Shown here piece by piece: positions 35,930 through 49,920 of a stretch of DNA of 64,000 nt. Source of the DNA: Lantana camara (taxonomy: Eukaryota > Streptophyta > Magnoliopsida > Lamiales > Verbenaceae); the NCBI GenBank assembly GCA_037501455.1, contig CM074862.1, positions 79,200,501 to 79,264,500 of the forward strand, written 5' to 3'. The translations under genes were made by a program, and so were the position numbers. The first letter of the stretch is position 1; each line of letters opens with the position of its first letter. Under the pieces are notes generated by a model. It was not told where the DNA came from. It ran no database searches and was given only the letters and a program-made list of their open reading frames with translations.

Positions 35930-36913
35930 TTAAACCTTATCTCCCACTGTCCTCTTCACGTAAGCAGGACAACCCCAAATTCTTAAGTAAGAATAATTAG
36001 GGATTTTGCCAAACCACATCTCAAATGGCGTTTTGGGTACAGATTTGGAGGGAACAAGATTCAGAATCTTAACTGCTGATTCTAGGAAATAACCATAGAA
36101 TGAAGGTGGGATTTCAGTGAAGCTCATCATGGAACGAACCATATCAAGTAGGGTTTTATTCCTTCTCTCCGAAACTCCATTCAATTGAGGAGTTCCCGGA
36201 TGAGTCCACTGAGAGATAATTCCATTATCTCTGAGATGACTAAGTAATTCTTCACTTAGATACTCGCCGCCTCGATCAGATCGAAGTGTCTTAATCTTGT
36301 GACCAGTTTGGTTCTCAACCTCCTTTTGAAATTCCAACGATTTGTCAAAGGCTTCGGATTTATACTTCATTAAGTACACATAACCAAAACGACTAAAGTC
36401 GTCTATGAAGGTTATGAAATACTGATGATTGTTTCTCGTACTTACACTAAGGGGTCTACAAACATCAGTATAGATTAAATCCAATACTTTAGTGGAACGT
36501 TCCACTTTACCATTAAAGGGAGTTTTGACCATCTTTCCTTTAAGACATGATTCACAATGAGTTAACTCTTTAAGTTCATTATCGTAGAATGATCCTAAAT
36601 TAGTTAACTTAGCAATCCTGTCTTTAGAAACGTGGCCTAAACATGCGTTCTATAAAGAAGCCGAGATCTTGTCATCTCTTCTGCATTTGTTTAATTGTTG
36701 TATATTCGGAATATTAGTGTCTTTAGTTCTATAAAGTCCATTAGACACTGTACCAAGTAAAACGGAAGTTTTATTCTTCTTAAGATAAAAGTTTCCATTT
36801 CTAGAAAAAGTCTCAAAACCTTCACAATCAAGTATTGGAATGGAAATGATATTACGAATAATAGAAGGTACATAAAGGACTTTATTCAAAACTAAAGTAC
36901 ACCTAAATCTCAT
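35930..36913 (-). pseudogene. pol: Integrase of element C (Ty1/copia)
   Basis: Minus strand 36913-36533 is the pre-integrase part (with a HVSKDRIAKL-like zinc region read across a stop near 36650 and CESCLKGKM at about 36540). 36532-35930 is the catalytic core: first D in IYTDVCRPL, second D in LRSDRGGEYLS, E in NGVSERRNKTLLD, followed by GYFLESAVKILNLVPSKSV and IWGCPAYVK. All three acidic residues are present. The enzyme would insert the cDNA copy into host DNA, giving the 5-bp duplication seen for C. Confidence 0.9.
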
Positions 36914-37221
36914 CTACACGTCCCAATGGCTTGAGCTTGAACGCTCGATCCATTCCCAACCTTCAAGACGCATTCTCATTCTTGGAGTTGTGGAACCTCA
37001 TTTAGCATCTATACATCATTACAGATATGAGCTCCACAGCTGGTATCAAGTACCCAAGAATTAGAATCAATAGATAGATTTACTTCAACAATAAACACAC
37101 CTTTCTTTAGAGTATCCTTGTACTCTTGGCAGTTCCTCTTCCAATGCCCTTTCTTGCCACAATTGTGGCAAACGTCCTCTCTCTGATCCTTTTTCTTCTT
37201 GGCCTTTCGCTTTTTAACCCC
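36914..37221 (-). pseudogene. pol: Nucleocapsid zinc knuckle and protease of element C
   Basis: Minus strand, right after a TGA that ends the gag frame. CHNCGKKGHWKRNC at about 37177-37136 is a complete CCHC knuckle. Further on, SWVLDTSCGAHICND near 37055 is the copia protease active site, with the usual DTG reading DTS. A stop follows within 10 residues of the motif. Confidence 0.85.
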
Positions 37222-37917
37222 TCATTCGGGTTTAAGAGATCCCTTCTTCTTGGGAACTTTCTTTCCTTTGCCTTTCGAAGGCCTAGAAGAGGAAGTGACC
37301 ATCATTACCATATGATCCTTCTTTATCGTGTCTTCAGCAGTCACAAGTTGACTAATCAATTCAGCGACAGTAGCATGAGGATGATTCATGTTGAAGTTTA
37401 ACACAAAAGGATTGAATGATAGTGGAGGTGATGCGAGCAACAAATCCACAGCGAGTTCTTCACTCAGTGGCATTTCCATGGAGGTCAGTTTCTCGTTCAA
37501 AGCAAGAAACTTTAGACCGTGCTCATGGACACTTGTACCTTCTTTCATTTTGAGATGAAAGAGCTCCTTAGAGATGTTATACCTTAGAACACGCTCTTTG
37601 GGGCGGTAAAATTGCTTGAGATGGTCATAAATCTCCCAAGCGTTGTCTATAGACTCATGTTTCCTTTGCATATCCGGAGACATGTTGGCCAACATGAGGC
37701 AACGGGCTTGAAGATTATCTTCAGACCATTTCGCGATTGCCTCTCTTTCGGCCCAAGTCGGAGCCTCACCTTCAGCGACAGGCTCTCCCTCGAAGAGAAC
37801 ATATCTTCTCTTTTTAGAATCTAAAACTATCTTTAGATTCCGAAGCCAATCAGAGTAATTGGGCCCCGTCAACTTGTTTGACTCGAGGATGGATACTAAA
37901 GGGTTTTTGGTTGCCAT
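37222..37917 (-). pseudogene. gag: Gag of element C (copia, UBN2-like), ended by a TGA before the zinc knuckle
   Basis: Minus strand, 231 residues. Starts MATKNPLVSILESNKLTGPN with the copia gag YSDWLRNLKIVLDSKK motif. The central UBN2-type domain has DNAWEIYDHLKQFY and NISKELFHLKMKEG, followed by HEHGLKFLALNEKL and LLASPPLSFNPF. It ends in a lysine-rich tail (KGKGKKVPKKKGS). The reading frame continues past the TGA into the zinc knuckle and protease, so the stop cuts what should be one gag-pol frame. Confidence 0.9.
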
Positions 37918-38119
37918 TTCAATGTTTAGAGAATCACAGAACTATAACCTAAATGGAAAAACAGAGAAATCATGAGTATGTTGAATAATAACGATTATAT
38001 ATTATCAAGGTCTTTAGAAATATTTTCTCCCACTGTTTTTAAAAAGTCTATAAATCCCAAACGACTTTAGAAGAAACTTATTTTCTCAATGGGTACTGGG
38101 ATCCTAAGCATTCTTAGTT

Positions 38120-38450
38120 TTGGACCCACGAATCGTGAGACATCCAAAGGTCTAACAATCTTTAGGTAGGTACGAATTACCGATTCCATCCCCATTGAAT
38201 TCCTAGTAATATTTTTGCATCACTAATCTTTCAATCATGGACCCACGACTCGTGGGACATCCATATCTACTTTAGTGTTAAGCAGGACCCATTAATCATA
38301 AGATCTCAACCAAACTTAGTCCGGAACGACCCGCGACTCGTGAGACATCGCCCATTCTAAAATGGTCGAGAAATATTAATTATTTAAAATAATTAATCAG
38401 GAAACTAAGAGTTAATAAGCTACCCTAATTACCACAGGACTCGTGAGATA
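38120..38450 (-). repeat. Scattered repeat GGACCCACGANTCGTGRGACATC in C leader
   Basis: Copies with a CACGANTCGTG dyad at 38127-38137 and 38244-38254; variants at 38332-38342 and 38434-38444; and a mutated copy near 38285. Flanking GAGACATC-like words are shared. Spacing is 88-117 bp. Confidence 0.75.
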
Positions 38451-39584
38451 GCAATTAGTTTCACTTATTAAGTCCTAAATCCTATTGATGGAATGCTAGG
38501 GATTTTATTACCGTGATAAAATACCTATTTATTCGAATTGCTCAATATTTAAGTGGGATTTTTGAATTTCCGGAGGGTTGTCCGGAGTGACCTCACCAAC
38601 ATATAATGTTATCCAAATTTTAATTGTCTTGTTTAATGCAGTTTCACATAAAGTGCATCACACAAGCAATTAGCAGATAACATGTTCTAGCATGATACTA
38701 ATTATGAGATGGTCATGGGTATCCTATCTTATATGTGATTTTGGGAGCCACTCTAAAATCACTAGTTCTACCATTCACGCCACATAAGACAATTCATATC
38801 ACGGTACAAAAATTAATGGAAAAACACCCTATCTATTACATTTTATAGAAACCTTCCTAAACATTTTGAGGGGTCTTCTTATGGCCACCGTTATTCAAGT
38901 GCTTCTTGTGGATCCTTCTTATTCCATGGGTGCTTGTCTCCAAAATGAAAATAAAACCTCACTTCCTAAGTTCTACTCTCTTTACATAAAGTAATATGAC
39001 TCACTTTTCGTATTGGCCATAGACAAATACACGGGGCATACCCCGGCCCAAAAACAAAAATAAGGAAAGCCACATAATAAACACATAACAGTACGCACAT
39101 AAGTAGGGCTCCAACCCCAATTGAAAACGCGCAACTATGGGGCTCGGACCACAATTGAAATCATCCATGTGCAGAATTTAAAACATACATAAGACTAACA
39201 CATGATTACCTAAACTAACATGATTCCGCTCGAATTTAAATTTACCAATTAAATTTAAAATTCCCTTGACTTCAAGTTAACACTAACTTAAGTAATTTAA
39301 ATATTAGTTCATTATTCATGAATTTATTCAAAATCAAATCACCGAATCTTGACAAAACAACGATTAATTCAAAATTAGATTTTTGTCTAAAATATCATTC
39401 AAAGTGATATTTATTATTTTCTCGAAAAAATTAGAACTTGACTTTAAATTATAAAATCCCAAATTTTATAATTATTTCAAAAATAATCAATTTTAAAATA
39501 AAATCAAATTTTAATATAAAATCAAAATTTTAAAATGGGATTTTAACAAAAATCAAAAACGCGAGAACGAAAAAACCGGGGTTC

Positions 39585-39845
39585 TGGAATGCCCAAGAGA
39601 GGCTCGCGGGGACCGCCCGCAAGCGCATGCATCGAGCAGGCAGTCGCCCGCACACACCGCCTGCACAGCTGTGCGCAATGCCTGACGATGGCAGGACGAG
39701 GCCGGTGGCTGTGCTAGGTACATGTAGGCTTTGCGCACGTGGTAGCGCGCGGCCCTGGCGTGTCTGGCCGGTCCGCCCACGCTGCTTGCATACATGGTGG
39801 GGCGGCGATGCGCTGATTGCACTAGGCCGCGTGCGCTATGCTATC
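39585..39845. other. GC-rich island in C leader
   Basis: About 260 bp rich in GCGC, CGCCCGC and GCATGC, with both sides strongly AT-rich. Frames on both strands are open by composition only. I see no domain. Its origin is unknown. Confidence 0.7.
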
Positions 39846-40099
39846 CATTCCGATTTCGTTTCGTAATTTCATAAATTCCAAGATTTAATTTTCAAATTAA
39901 AACAGTTCTAAATAAATCAGATTAAAACAGTTTAAAACCAGATTTAAACGAAAACAATTTTTCACAAATTTTCAAGAAACAGTATTGATCCGACAGATTC
40001 GTTTTTAAACAAAAAACAAGAATACATAGCCAATATCCAAATTCAAGAATTTTCAGTCAAAATTCGAAAAGCAATAAAGATACAATACGAACATTACAA

Positions 40100-40115
40100 G
40101 GTGGCTCTGATACCA
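40100..40115 (-). promoter_or_regulatory. Primer binding site of element C (initiator tRNA-Met)
   Basis: Minus-strand TGGTATCAGAGCCACC, two bases inside the LTR border at 40118. Standard for Ty1/copia. Confidence 0.92.
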
Positions 40116-40117
40116 CT

Positions 40118-42143
40118 TGTTGGAAAACACGAAAGAGTTGAGCAGTGGAAGTTTAAAAGTTTCCAAAAGTTTAATCGTTGTCTTGCAATTTTCGTATCGT
40201 ATCGTAGGGTGTTTAGAAAGTTACAATGATAGAAGCTTTCTAGTGATGTCGTTACCCCCTAACAGACACCCTTCAAGCGAAATCCCTCGAACGATCTTCG
40301 AATTAGACTCCAAATTAGAAGCCCTCCAAAGCGTATCCACACAAGACCTAGAACACTATCAAGCTAGTGAGAATGCTAGTTCTATGGCTTGTGTTAGGCT
40401 AGTATTTACTTTGGAAACTTTTCTTTTGGATTTTCTCAAAAACTTAAACACTTCTCGAGTGTTGGTCTAAAAATAAGAAAAGCACCACCCCTAGTATAAA
40501 TACTAGGTTGGTTCGAACCCTAGGAGACTTCTCCAAGTCTCTTGGAGTTTGTTTTCTTGCTCACTAATTAACTAATTTAATTATTAATTTAATTGGAAGA
40601 ATAAGTTCCCAACTTGTTCTACAAGTCTTGCAAGAATAATCTTCTCTCTCCTACAATAGGAAGTTTGACTTTTCAACTTTCCTAAAGTTAAAAGTCAAGA
40701 TTCAATAAATAATTTAATTCCCAATTAATTATTTATTGGGTTAAGTTTGTTTGAGAATAGTCTTAACAATTAATTCAATAATTAATTAAAAGACTAAATT
40801 TAATTAATTACAATTTAATTAATTAATTCTATAAAAGAATTCACGTGTGGAATAAACCACACGCATGAGGCCACACGTGAAGCCACGTGTGCATGGCACG
40901 TGGCAGCTACGTTGGCTGCGTGACACGTGGCAGCCACGTATACATGACATGTGGCAGTAGTCATGTTTTTATGCCTCGTTTCGATCAACTATTTTGATCC
41001 TTCGTTAATCATATTAACTTCCTACCATAACCCTCATATTCTGGCATTTGTGTGTGACCCTTTAGGTTCACTATTCAATTAGCAGTGACAGTAATTAATT
41101 CATTCCCTAATTCATTAATCACTTCACATATCACAATACCGTAATCTAGCAATGGGTGTGTGACCCCTAGCCGAATAACGAAATGCATCGAAGAACCTTT
41201 CAGTCAATGACAATCAGTGAAATACGATCCTCCTACAACTCCATTTCTCAATCAAGAACTAAGGCATGAGAATATTCTCAGAGCTTAAATATTCTTGATC
41301 TTTAAAATTAAGTTCGTTTCATATCCATTTCGATCTCAATCCTAAAAAACCTCATTTTCTAGATGGCTTGATCTTTTATCCACCTTGGCCAAGGGTTTAA
41401 TGTTTAATGGACTACGAACAACTCAGTCAGTAAGAGATCATTCTTGTTCTTAACAAGTGTAGGTCCTTTATCAATTATACTAATTCTACATATGCCACTT
41501 GTGTAATCCCAACGTAGGCCGTGGTTCAGGTGTCTATATGGCGACACCCTTTTGATCCTATATCAAAGATTACAGAGTTAGCTCATATGAGACATTACAA
41601 AATCTTAAGTCTAAGGATTAATGAATCACGTTATTGACCTGTGAGATATTTCCTAATCTGAAAGTTTTTGGAAATTTCCTTTCCCATTTAGGAATGTTCT
41701 CACGTGGGACATCTCAGTGATGAAGTTCTTGTAACAATCACCCTTATGTATTATGAATACATCAACATATGCACTTACCACTCCATGAAACTGAGTGATC
41801 CTTCAAAAGGACATAATCGCATAAGCAAGTCTCAGCAGAGTCAAGGTCGACACTCCCACTGTCTGTCGGACTCATTGACTTGGAGAAGTTTCTAATCCTC
41901 GCCTATGGAGTTAAGAACTTGTTTCATGTGCCGTTCCCATAACGACAAAGTTCTTAACGGCCTCATCGGATTAGAGAAGTTCAATACATGCAAAACACAG
42001 TCAAACCCAAACAGACATTAATAAGCACATAAAAAAGTGATTGCCTATGAACAAAATCATTTCGTTTATTATTCAAAAACTATTTGTGATTTTATACGGA
42101 AATAGTAAAGCCAAAAGCTGCTTTAAGGGCACTATTCCTAACA
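40118..42143 (-). repeat. 5' LTR of element C (2026 bp)
   Basis: Plus-strand ends TGTTGGAAAACAC and ATTCCTAACA. GCACA follows. It gives the empty sites for S3 (near 41762) and for the 190-bp duplication. It contains an extra run of CACGTG/ACGTGGC boxes at 40849-40975. Confidence 0.94.
40849..40975. promoter_or_regulatory. G-box/ABRE-like cluster in right LTR of C
   Basis: CACGTG occurs at least five times in about 90 bp (within GCCACGTGTG, GGCACGTGGCAG, ACACGTGGCAG and neighbours), with ACGTGGC cores, the consensus for ABA-response bZIP sites. The left LTR has only a short GCCACGCGTG-GCCACGTTGCAG remnant at 16270-16295. Confidence 0.7.
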
Positions 42144-42148
42144 GCACA

Positions 42149-44300
<2,152 letters not shown>

Positions 44301-44313
44301 AGCTCTGATACCA
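44301..44313 (-). promoter_or_regulatory. Primer binding site of element B (initiator tRNA-Met)
   Basis: Minus-strand TGGTATCAGAGCT, eight bases from the LTR end, the same spacing as in element A. This identifies 44322-47558 as the 5' LTR of a minus-strand element. Confidence 0.88.
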
Positions 44314-44863
44314 CTTTAGAATGTGACACCCTAAACGGAGGGCACCACATCCCCCGCACTATGAACCCGATCCACATATGAAATGGAAAGTCTATACATA
44401 AACCAAGCTCACAGCGAACGGAGGCAGAAATAAAAACACTCTGCGTTAGGCAGGACTAGACCCTGTACCAACAAGTCAACAAGAACAAGAATGCGGAAGC
44501 AAGGCAATCATATATTCACAATCAACAATGAAATTTCAATTCAAACAAGAATGTAAACACGGGTTCAACTAAACCAAAAAACTTGTCCTAACCTATCCCG
44601 ATTAACAATACAAGGTAATAACATAAAACGGGTTCAACTAGGGCCCTAAAATCCTGTCCCGAGTTCAAGAAAATCGATAAAGATATAAGGTGGCCTACAA
44701 AGCCCTAATACAAAGGAGGAAATGAATATGGTACAATGCAGTGTGTACAGGACTAAGACCCGAACAAAGACCTCAACCGACTCCCGCCTAACGACCATGG
44801 ACCTGCAAGACAAAACTAAAAACAACGAGAGGGAAGGGTTAACCAACTGACTGAGTAAAGGGG

Positions 44864-44866
<3 letters not shown>

Positions 44867-44910
<44 letters not shown>

Positions 44911-44914
44911 AACA
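44867..44914. repeat. (CA)n(TA)n microsatellite
   Basis: A run of CA dinucleotides passing directly into a run of TA, inside the right LTR of B. Confidence 0.95.
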
Positions 44915-46500
44915 GGCAATCAAGCAGGCGTAACTCCACTATACGTTATTTGTTTTCAAGAACGAGTTACAGGATTCAAGAATCAATCGATACGTATGGT
45001 AGAATCATGTTTATTCATGCAATCAGGTAAGAAGGATAAACAATGTATGTTTCGATATCCGTACGCCCTTTGTTGATGCCCATTTTACCTTAACGATCCA
45101 TGAGTTCCGGTTGCTGAACAGGGACTGGGGTATGCCAGAGGTTACGGATATCTATAAATTACATTTTAGGGGACCCGACGAGCATGGGTATTTATTCCAT
45201 CCTGGTCTCCACTTTCCACTTATTAACATGGCAAGAACAGGACACGTATTCACTCAAGCAAGCACGAATCAGGAATTCATTATAATTATCAATATCAAGA
45301 ATACATGTACAAGATTAACCTCCTTCTCCGGTGATGGTTCGGGTAGCTAACCCTCGCCATCTAGGTCACTGTGGTCTGTGGGTTCACGACTTCCCAAACC
45401 GGAATCCCATCTTCCACCAAACCTCCTGGCGGATATCCGGGTTGCTGTAACACGATGAGACTTATGCAAGAGGTCACAGTTGCCCCGATACCTCCCCGGT
45501 TCGCTCAATACACAAGCCCCTGGGTCCCACGATCAAGTACAAGAATCCACACCGGCTAGCCCAGCACTAGGAGAGTCGGGGTCAATCAGGATCTCACAAA
45601 ACAGACTCAGGGTTAACACTACATCATTTATAAAACATTTTCGGTACATAGCCGGTATAAAAGATATGGTTTGTTAATATGAAAATCGTATGGCTTATTT
45701 AGAGCATGCAAGGTTATAGGTCGTTTATAAAAGAAAACCCTCACCTCCATGTGCAAGAAAGACCAAGGGAGAAACCACGAGTCACGAATATCTCCACCGA
45801 GGAGATCACTGTATAAGAAAGAAGACACGATGAACTTGTGAGACACTACTCAAGAATGAAAGCAAGTAGGACGCACGACAATGTTCGTGAAGTGGTGTAT
45901 TATGTCATGGAATAATTCAATATACAATAAACTATAAAAATGTCATGAATTGGTGTGATCGTGTTCATGTGCACAATTAATGTCCCCATAAATAGACAAT
46001 GATACAGATTCAATTCATATAAAGCACGGAGTCAAACAATCAAATTAAAGAAATTAAGGACCAAGGAGTGTCAAATAATAACATAATCATCAATTATTCA
46101 AGTATACAATTCATATAAATAACATACGGGAGTCAAGGAAATGAAAGGAATGTCTCGAGTTTAGCAAAAGCTGACAATTTTTTAAATGCGTAAGTTGTAG
46201 AAAAATGGGAATATCTCGAGTTCTAGAAGTTAGAATTAGGTTTTGTTTGTTGATTATGAAACTAGATAAATAGAAATTTCCAATGATACATGGCTCGAAT
46301 TGTGGTTCAAAGCGATGTGAAAATGGCGTAGGCTCAAAGTTGGACAAATGTAGATTTTTGGCGAAGAGGCGACACAAAATTTAAACGGTTATATCTCGGT
46401 CCTCATATATTAATTCAAGGTGATTCTAATTGGAGAATACTCTAAACTTAAATTAGTTTTTGTAGTTAAAAATTCAGGTCAATCAGAGCACGTTTGAGAG

Positions 46501-46622
46501 GTAAACGCCCGTTTGAAAGTTGGCCTGGAAACCCAAACGGGCATTTGGAAGCTCTCGGGTCAAAATAGGGGGATCTCACACGGGCGTTTGGAAAATGAAT
46601 TGGGGAGCCAAACGGGCATTTA
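46501..46622 (-). repeat. Four-dyad array in right LTR of B
   Basis: Centres at 46508.5, 46540.5, 46583.5 and 46615.5; spacings 32, 43 and 32. Copies such as CCAAACGGGCATTTGG show arms longer than the AAACGGGCGTTT core. Confidence 0.88.
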
Positions 46623-47558
46623 GAATGCCACTGGATGAAAAATAAATAGGGGAAAACAGGGGGTTCACAGGAATGGCTTGAAAGCCACTCTCCACTCAAT
46701 CCAACAATACCAAGAGCTCCCAAATCAATGTAAAGCATGCAAGAACAGTTAATATAACTTCAAAGCAAGTTTAATCATACATTAGCATGCATTAAATCCA
46801 CAAAATTACACCCAACAAGCCCTTAGAATGAAACTGATCAACCATGCTCTAACCCTCATGAATCTCAAGTTATATATGCATCATCAAGCTCATAATCAAC
46901 ACATAAACTTCATCTCAAGTCATGGAAATCATTCAAGCCAAAAACCTTAACGCAAACTCAAGAATTCTTCAAATACACATATATACAACCTTACCTTGGA
47001 TGGAAGAAAAGAAGGGGATGAAGAAGAAGAGGTCTTGACTTGAATTCTTGACGAAAAAGAACTTGAATCCTTGTCTTGAGCTTCCTTGTTTGGATCAAAA
47101 TGGAAGGAGTGAGGGATGAGAGGTATGTGTCTTGTTTCTTGTGTAGGAAATGAAGGAGGAAGAGATGTGTGTGTATATACATACATATCGTGAAAACAAT
47201 AATGAAAAGGAGCGAAATTGCCATCAAGTCCTTTGAGAATTTAAGTGATTCGATTAAGCCTCCAAGTTTTGGTAATTGAGTAATTGGATCCGATTTCAAA
47301 GTTCGATTGAATCCAAGGATTTCATATAAGTTCAAAAAGGTACATAATCAAAATAAAACATTCAATTAACAAATAAACATATTAAAATCTAGTTCAAGCA
47401 ACATAATCAATTAAGTCGTATATCACATAATAGCAATTAATTCATGAAATTATTAAATTAAACATTCAATTAGCAATTAAAACACAATTAGATCATATAA
47501 CACTCGGCCTAAACTCACTCGTGATGTCATACCTAACTTATCGGGAAATGGGGTGTCA

Positions 47559-48437
47559 GTTCTTAAAACCCAAATTCGAATTGGGTCTTGAAAGACTAGG
47601 CACTCAGCCGCATGGTTTTCAACTTCCCGCCACTAGCGAGATTCATCCTGAGGCGTGGGTTTCAGCGTGGTTTGTCCAGATCCGGCGAGTGCCCTTTTGC
47701 TGTAACTTTTTCCGGATTAAGTTGAAGATTTCCCTGTTCTGAAATCGCCGCCAACCGTTCGTCTTCTCCGGTGGGCTTGGTTCAGATCTGAAATCGCTGC
47801 ACTTCGGCCTGCGCTTCGCTACGTCGATGACTTTTCTGGCCAAGAATTTGTTCATTTGGGGATTTCATGTCTTTAGGTTTTAATCCCCGATGACGTGTTT
47901 TGATTCTGGTAAGGGGCTACTGAGTTTTCCTTCCTTATTTTCTTGTTGTAATGATTACCACTTTTACTGGTAAGCAAATGATTTGTTAGACTGAAATTTC
48001 TTTGAAATTTTTGTAGATTCTTGGACATGGGATATTAGTGGTGTCCCTCCGACGTCTAATTTGAATCCCCAGAGAGCCATGAAGTAGAAGAGGTTTGTTT
48101 AATTTTTGGAGATCATTCTCTCGACATTTTGGGGTTTTTGCTATGTGAGCTGAGGTTTGGAGTTCAGCTGAAAATAGATCGCTTGATTCCATTGAGCTAA
48201 GGGTGTTGTTGTTTGTCACGTGGGCTGCCAAGGACCTGCTTGAATTTGATTAGGGACCTGCTCGGATTTGTTTGAGGGAATAAAGGAGAGTTGTTCGGAT
48301 TTTCTTATCGCATTGAGGTAATTCCCGAGCTCCCTCCTTAAAGTTATTTTCCTCGAATTGTTTGGATTGGATTTTGTATGTCGAGATGTTTTCCATACCG
48401 CAATCCTATTATTTGGGTTAGAATAATGGAGTCGACA
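47559..48437 (+). other. Non-coding stretch upstream of the Tat antisense ORF
   Basis: 880 bp without a recognised domain. GC-richer, UTR-like sequence near 47600-47850 and possible donor sites (for example GGTAAGGGG near 47909) suggest a spliced leader for the antisense ORF, but this is not demonstrated. Confidence 0.5.
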
Positions 48438-49920
48438 TGAGTGACGAGTAGGGTGTTCGGATTGAGGGAGTTGTTGAGAGCTCAAGTGTTAGTGTCGAGG
48501 CCATCAGGGCCGAAGAGAATACCATAGTGGAGGTGACGAATGTGGTCTCCGGGGCTGATTGTATCGTGCCTAAGAAGAGCGGGGTTTGTTTCAACCCTTC
48601 TGAAATTCTATCAAAAATAAGTGACTTGAAGTTTGACGGGCTAAGGAGTCTATTTCACATTCTGGATTCCTTTGAGATTGTACGACCATTTCCTCATCAA
48701 AGGGTTACTTCACCACCTGATAGCCCTATAGCGGTATATACCGATGCATTTACTTACGACTTTCGACTTCCAATTAGGCCGGATGCACTCGGCTTATATA
48801 AGGCGACCGGAGTTAGCCTGAGCTAATTGACGCCTAAGGTGCATGTGATAATCCATTGTTTCATTGTGATCATGGTGTGCTTGGGAGAGGTGCCCTCGAC
48901 GACCAATTTTGCAAGATTTTGTAGGACTCAGTGGTCTAGTCGATCGGCTACCGGCGGGGCGGATGCGGGATACCTTTATATTATGACTCAGGGTGATGAT
49001 CCTTGTTTAGATGCCAATACTCTATATAGGAAAACCTGGAAGAATCGGTTTATATTTATTAGAAATACGAAGGGTGAGCCATAAGGTGTTCCCGAGAAGT
49101 GGATTATTCTTGGGAAATGGGATAAGAAAGTCTGAGCTCAGTTAGTCGATGATGATTCGAGTGTGATCTCAAATAACTCGAAAGAGACGTGGAAGGAATG
49201 GGGGGCTTGTCGGTTGCTAATTGTTGGTTGAGAGGAACCTTTTTTGGGTCGGCATATCTCCCGTAACAGTCGGATCTGAGTCGTTAGGTAGCTTTTGGCA
49301 TTTTGCGCGCTTCGACTATTATTATCTTTGCGTCATTATGTTCCATTTTCTGAATGTGAGAATTCTAAGTGTTTTGTTCTTGCTTTATGCTTTTCAGGCA
49401 TTGACGATTTGATGAATGCACGAGTGGAGCTTATGCTTGCCCAAGCAATCGGCGGGAACAAGGTCGTCCAGCACAAGCCGGGGAAGAAAAACTGGACCCC
49501 TTTGATCCAACAACGTCCCAGCTCCGACGCACTATGGAGCCGATCCAAGAGGAACCTGAGGGGCTTGCCCCCCTTGTGAGTGACGACGGCGGACAATCCG
49601 ACCCCCTTGTGCCTACTTTAGTTGCTCTCGTCGTTCCTACGGGTTCTCACCTTACGCCCGAAATACTGAATGACCCATCATCTTCTTCTCTTAAGACTGA
49701 AATTGCAGAGGGGTCCCACTCTATGCACCCAAGAGAGGATGATCTCATTGAAGATAGGCACTTGAGGCGCCGCATTATAGATGTCGAAGTGATCGTTGCC
49801 TTGGATACAAATCCGACCATTGTGTGCGAGCTGACGGCCCCGAGCACTTCCACCTCATCGAGGGACACAGTTGACCCAGATTCTGCTAATAGGGGAAAGC
49901 TCTTATGGATCAAGAGTTAG
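48438..49920 (+). pseudogene. Antisense ORF of Tat element, Transposase_28-like (putative gypsy-type transposon protein)
   Basis: From ATG 48438 the frame reads MSDE, a TAG, then on through NVVSGADCIVPKKSGVCF. The best segment is FTYDFRLPIRPDALGLYKAT, followed after a TAA (48824) by LTPKVHVIIHCFIVIMVCLG and FARFCRTQ. This matches the pattern of the plant Transposase_28 family (a name kept from early annotation; function unknown). More in-frame stops occur near 49082 and beyond. A likely intron ends TGCTTTTCAG at about 49398, followed by IDDLMNARVELMLAQAIGGN. The frame from 49534 to 49920 is a low-complexity acidic tail. At least four stops make it a pseudogene. Family match is from memory of its motif pattern. 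Confidence 0.6.

Larger units (their letters stand above)
37918..40099 (-). other. Long untranslated leader of element C
   Basis: About 2.2 kb between the primer site and gag, long for a copia leader. No coding is recognised. It is AT-rich except for a GC-rich patch at 39585-39845, and holds a scattered repeat at 38120-38450. Confidence 0.75.
15328..42148 (-). mobile_element. Element C: Ty1/copia retrotransposon in B, with 5-bp target duplications
   Basis: Element 15333-42143 is flanked by GCACA at 15328-15332 and 42144-42148. On the minus strand: 5' LTR 40118-42143, Met primer site, 2.2-kb leader, gag, zinc knuckle, protease, integrase, RT, RNase H, polypurine tract at 21399-21412, and 3' LTR ending at 15333. 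The gene order integrase before RT makes it Ty1/copia. The open frame is broken by several stops, and RNase H is split by element D. I do not assign a copia lineage. Confidence 0.93.
44803..46994 (-). other. Predicted LTR intron of element B (2192 nt)
   Basis: Minus strand CCAAG|GTAAGG donor and TTGTCTTGCAG|GTCC acceptor. The left LTR retains the same donor near 8025. Confidence 0.5.
44322..47558 (-). repeat. 5' LTR of element B (about 3.24 kb)
   Basis: Minus strand starts TGACACCCCATTTCCC at 47558 and ends GGGTGTCACA at 44322. Left copy reads TGTGACACCC, so the outermost two bases are uncertain. A CA/TA microsatellite at 44867-44914 lies inside. Predicted donor at 46994, dyads at 46501-46622, predicted acceptor at 44803 followed by GTTAGGCGGGAG. 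Confidence 0.9.

Noticed and set aside
38966..39866. ORFs through the GC-rich patch and nearby
   Set aside because: Open only because of base composition, on both strands at once, with no domain.
47559..49920. Treating 47559-49920 as an ordinary host gene with introns
   Set aside because: UTR-like start and possible splice sites exist, but the frame has at least four stops and fits the antisense ORF of the adjacent Tat element.
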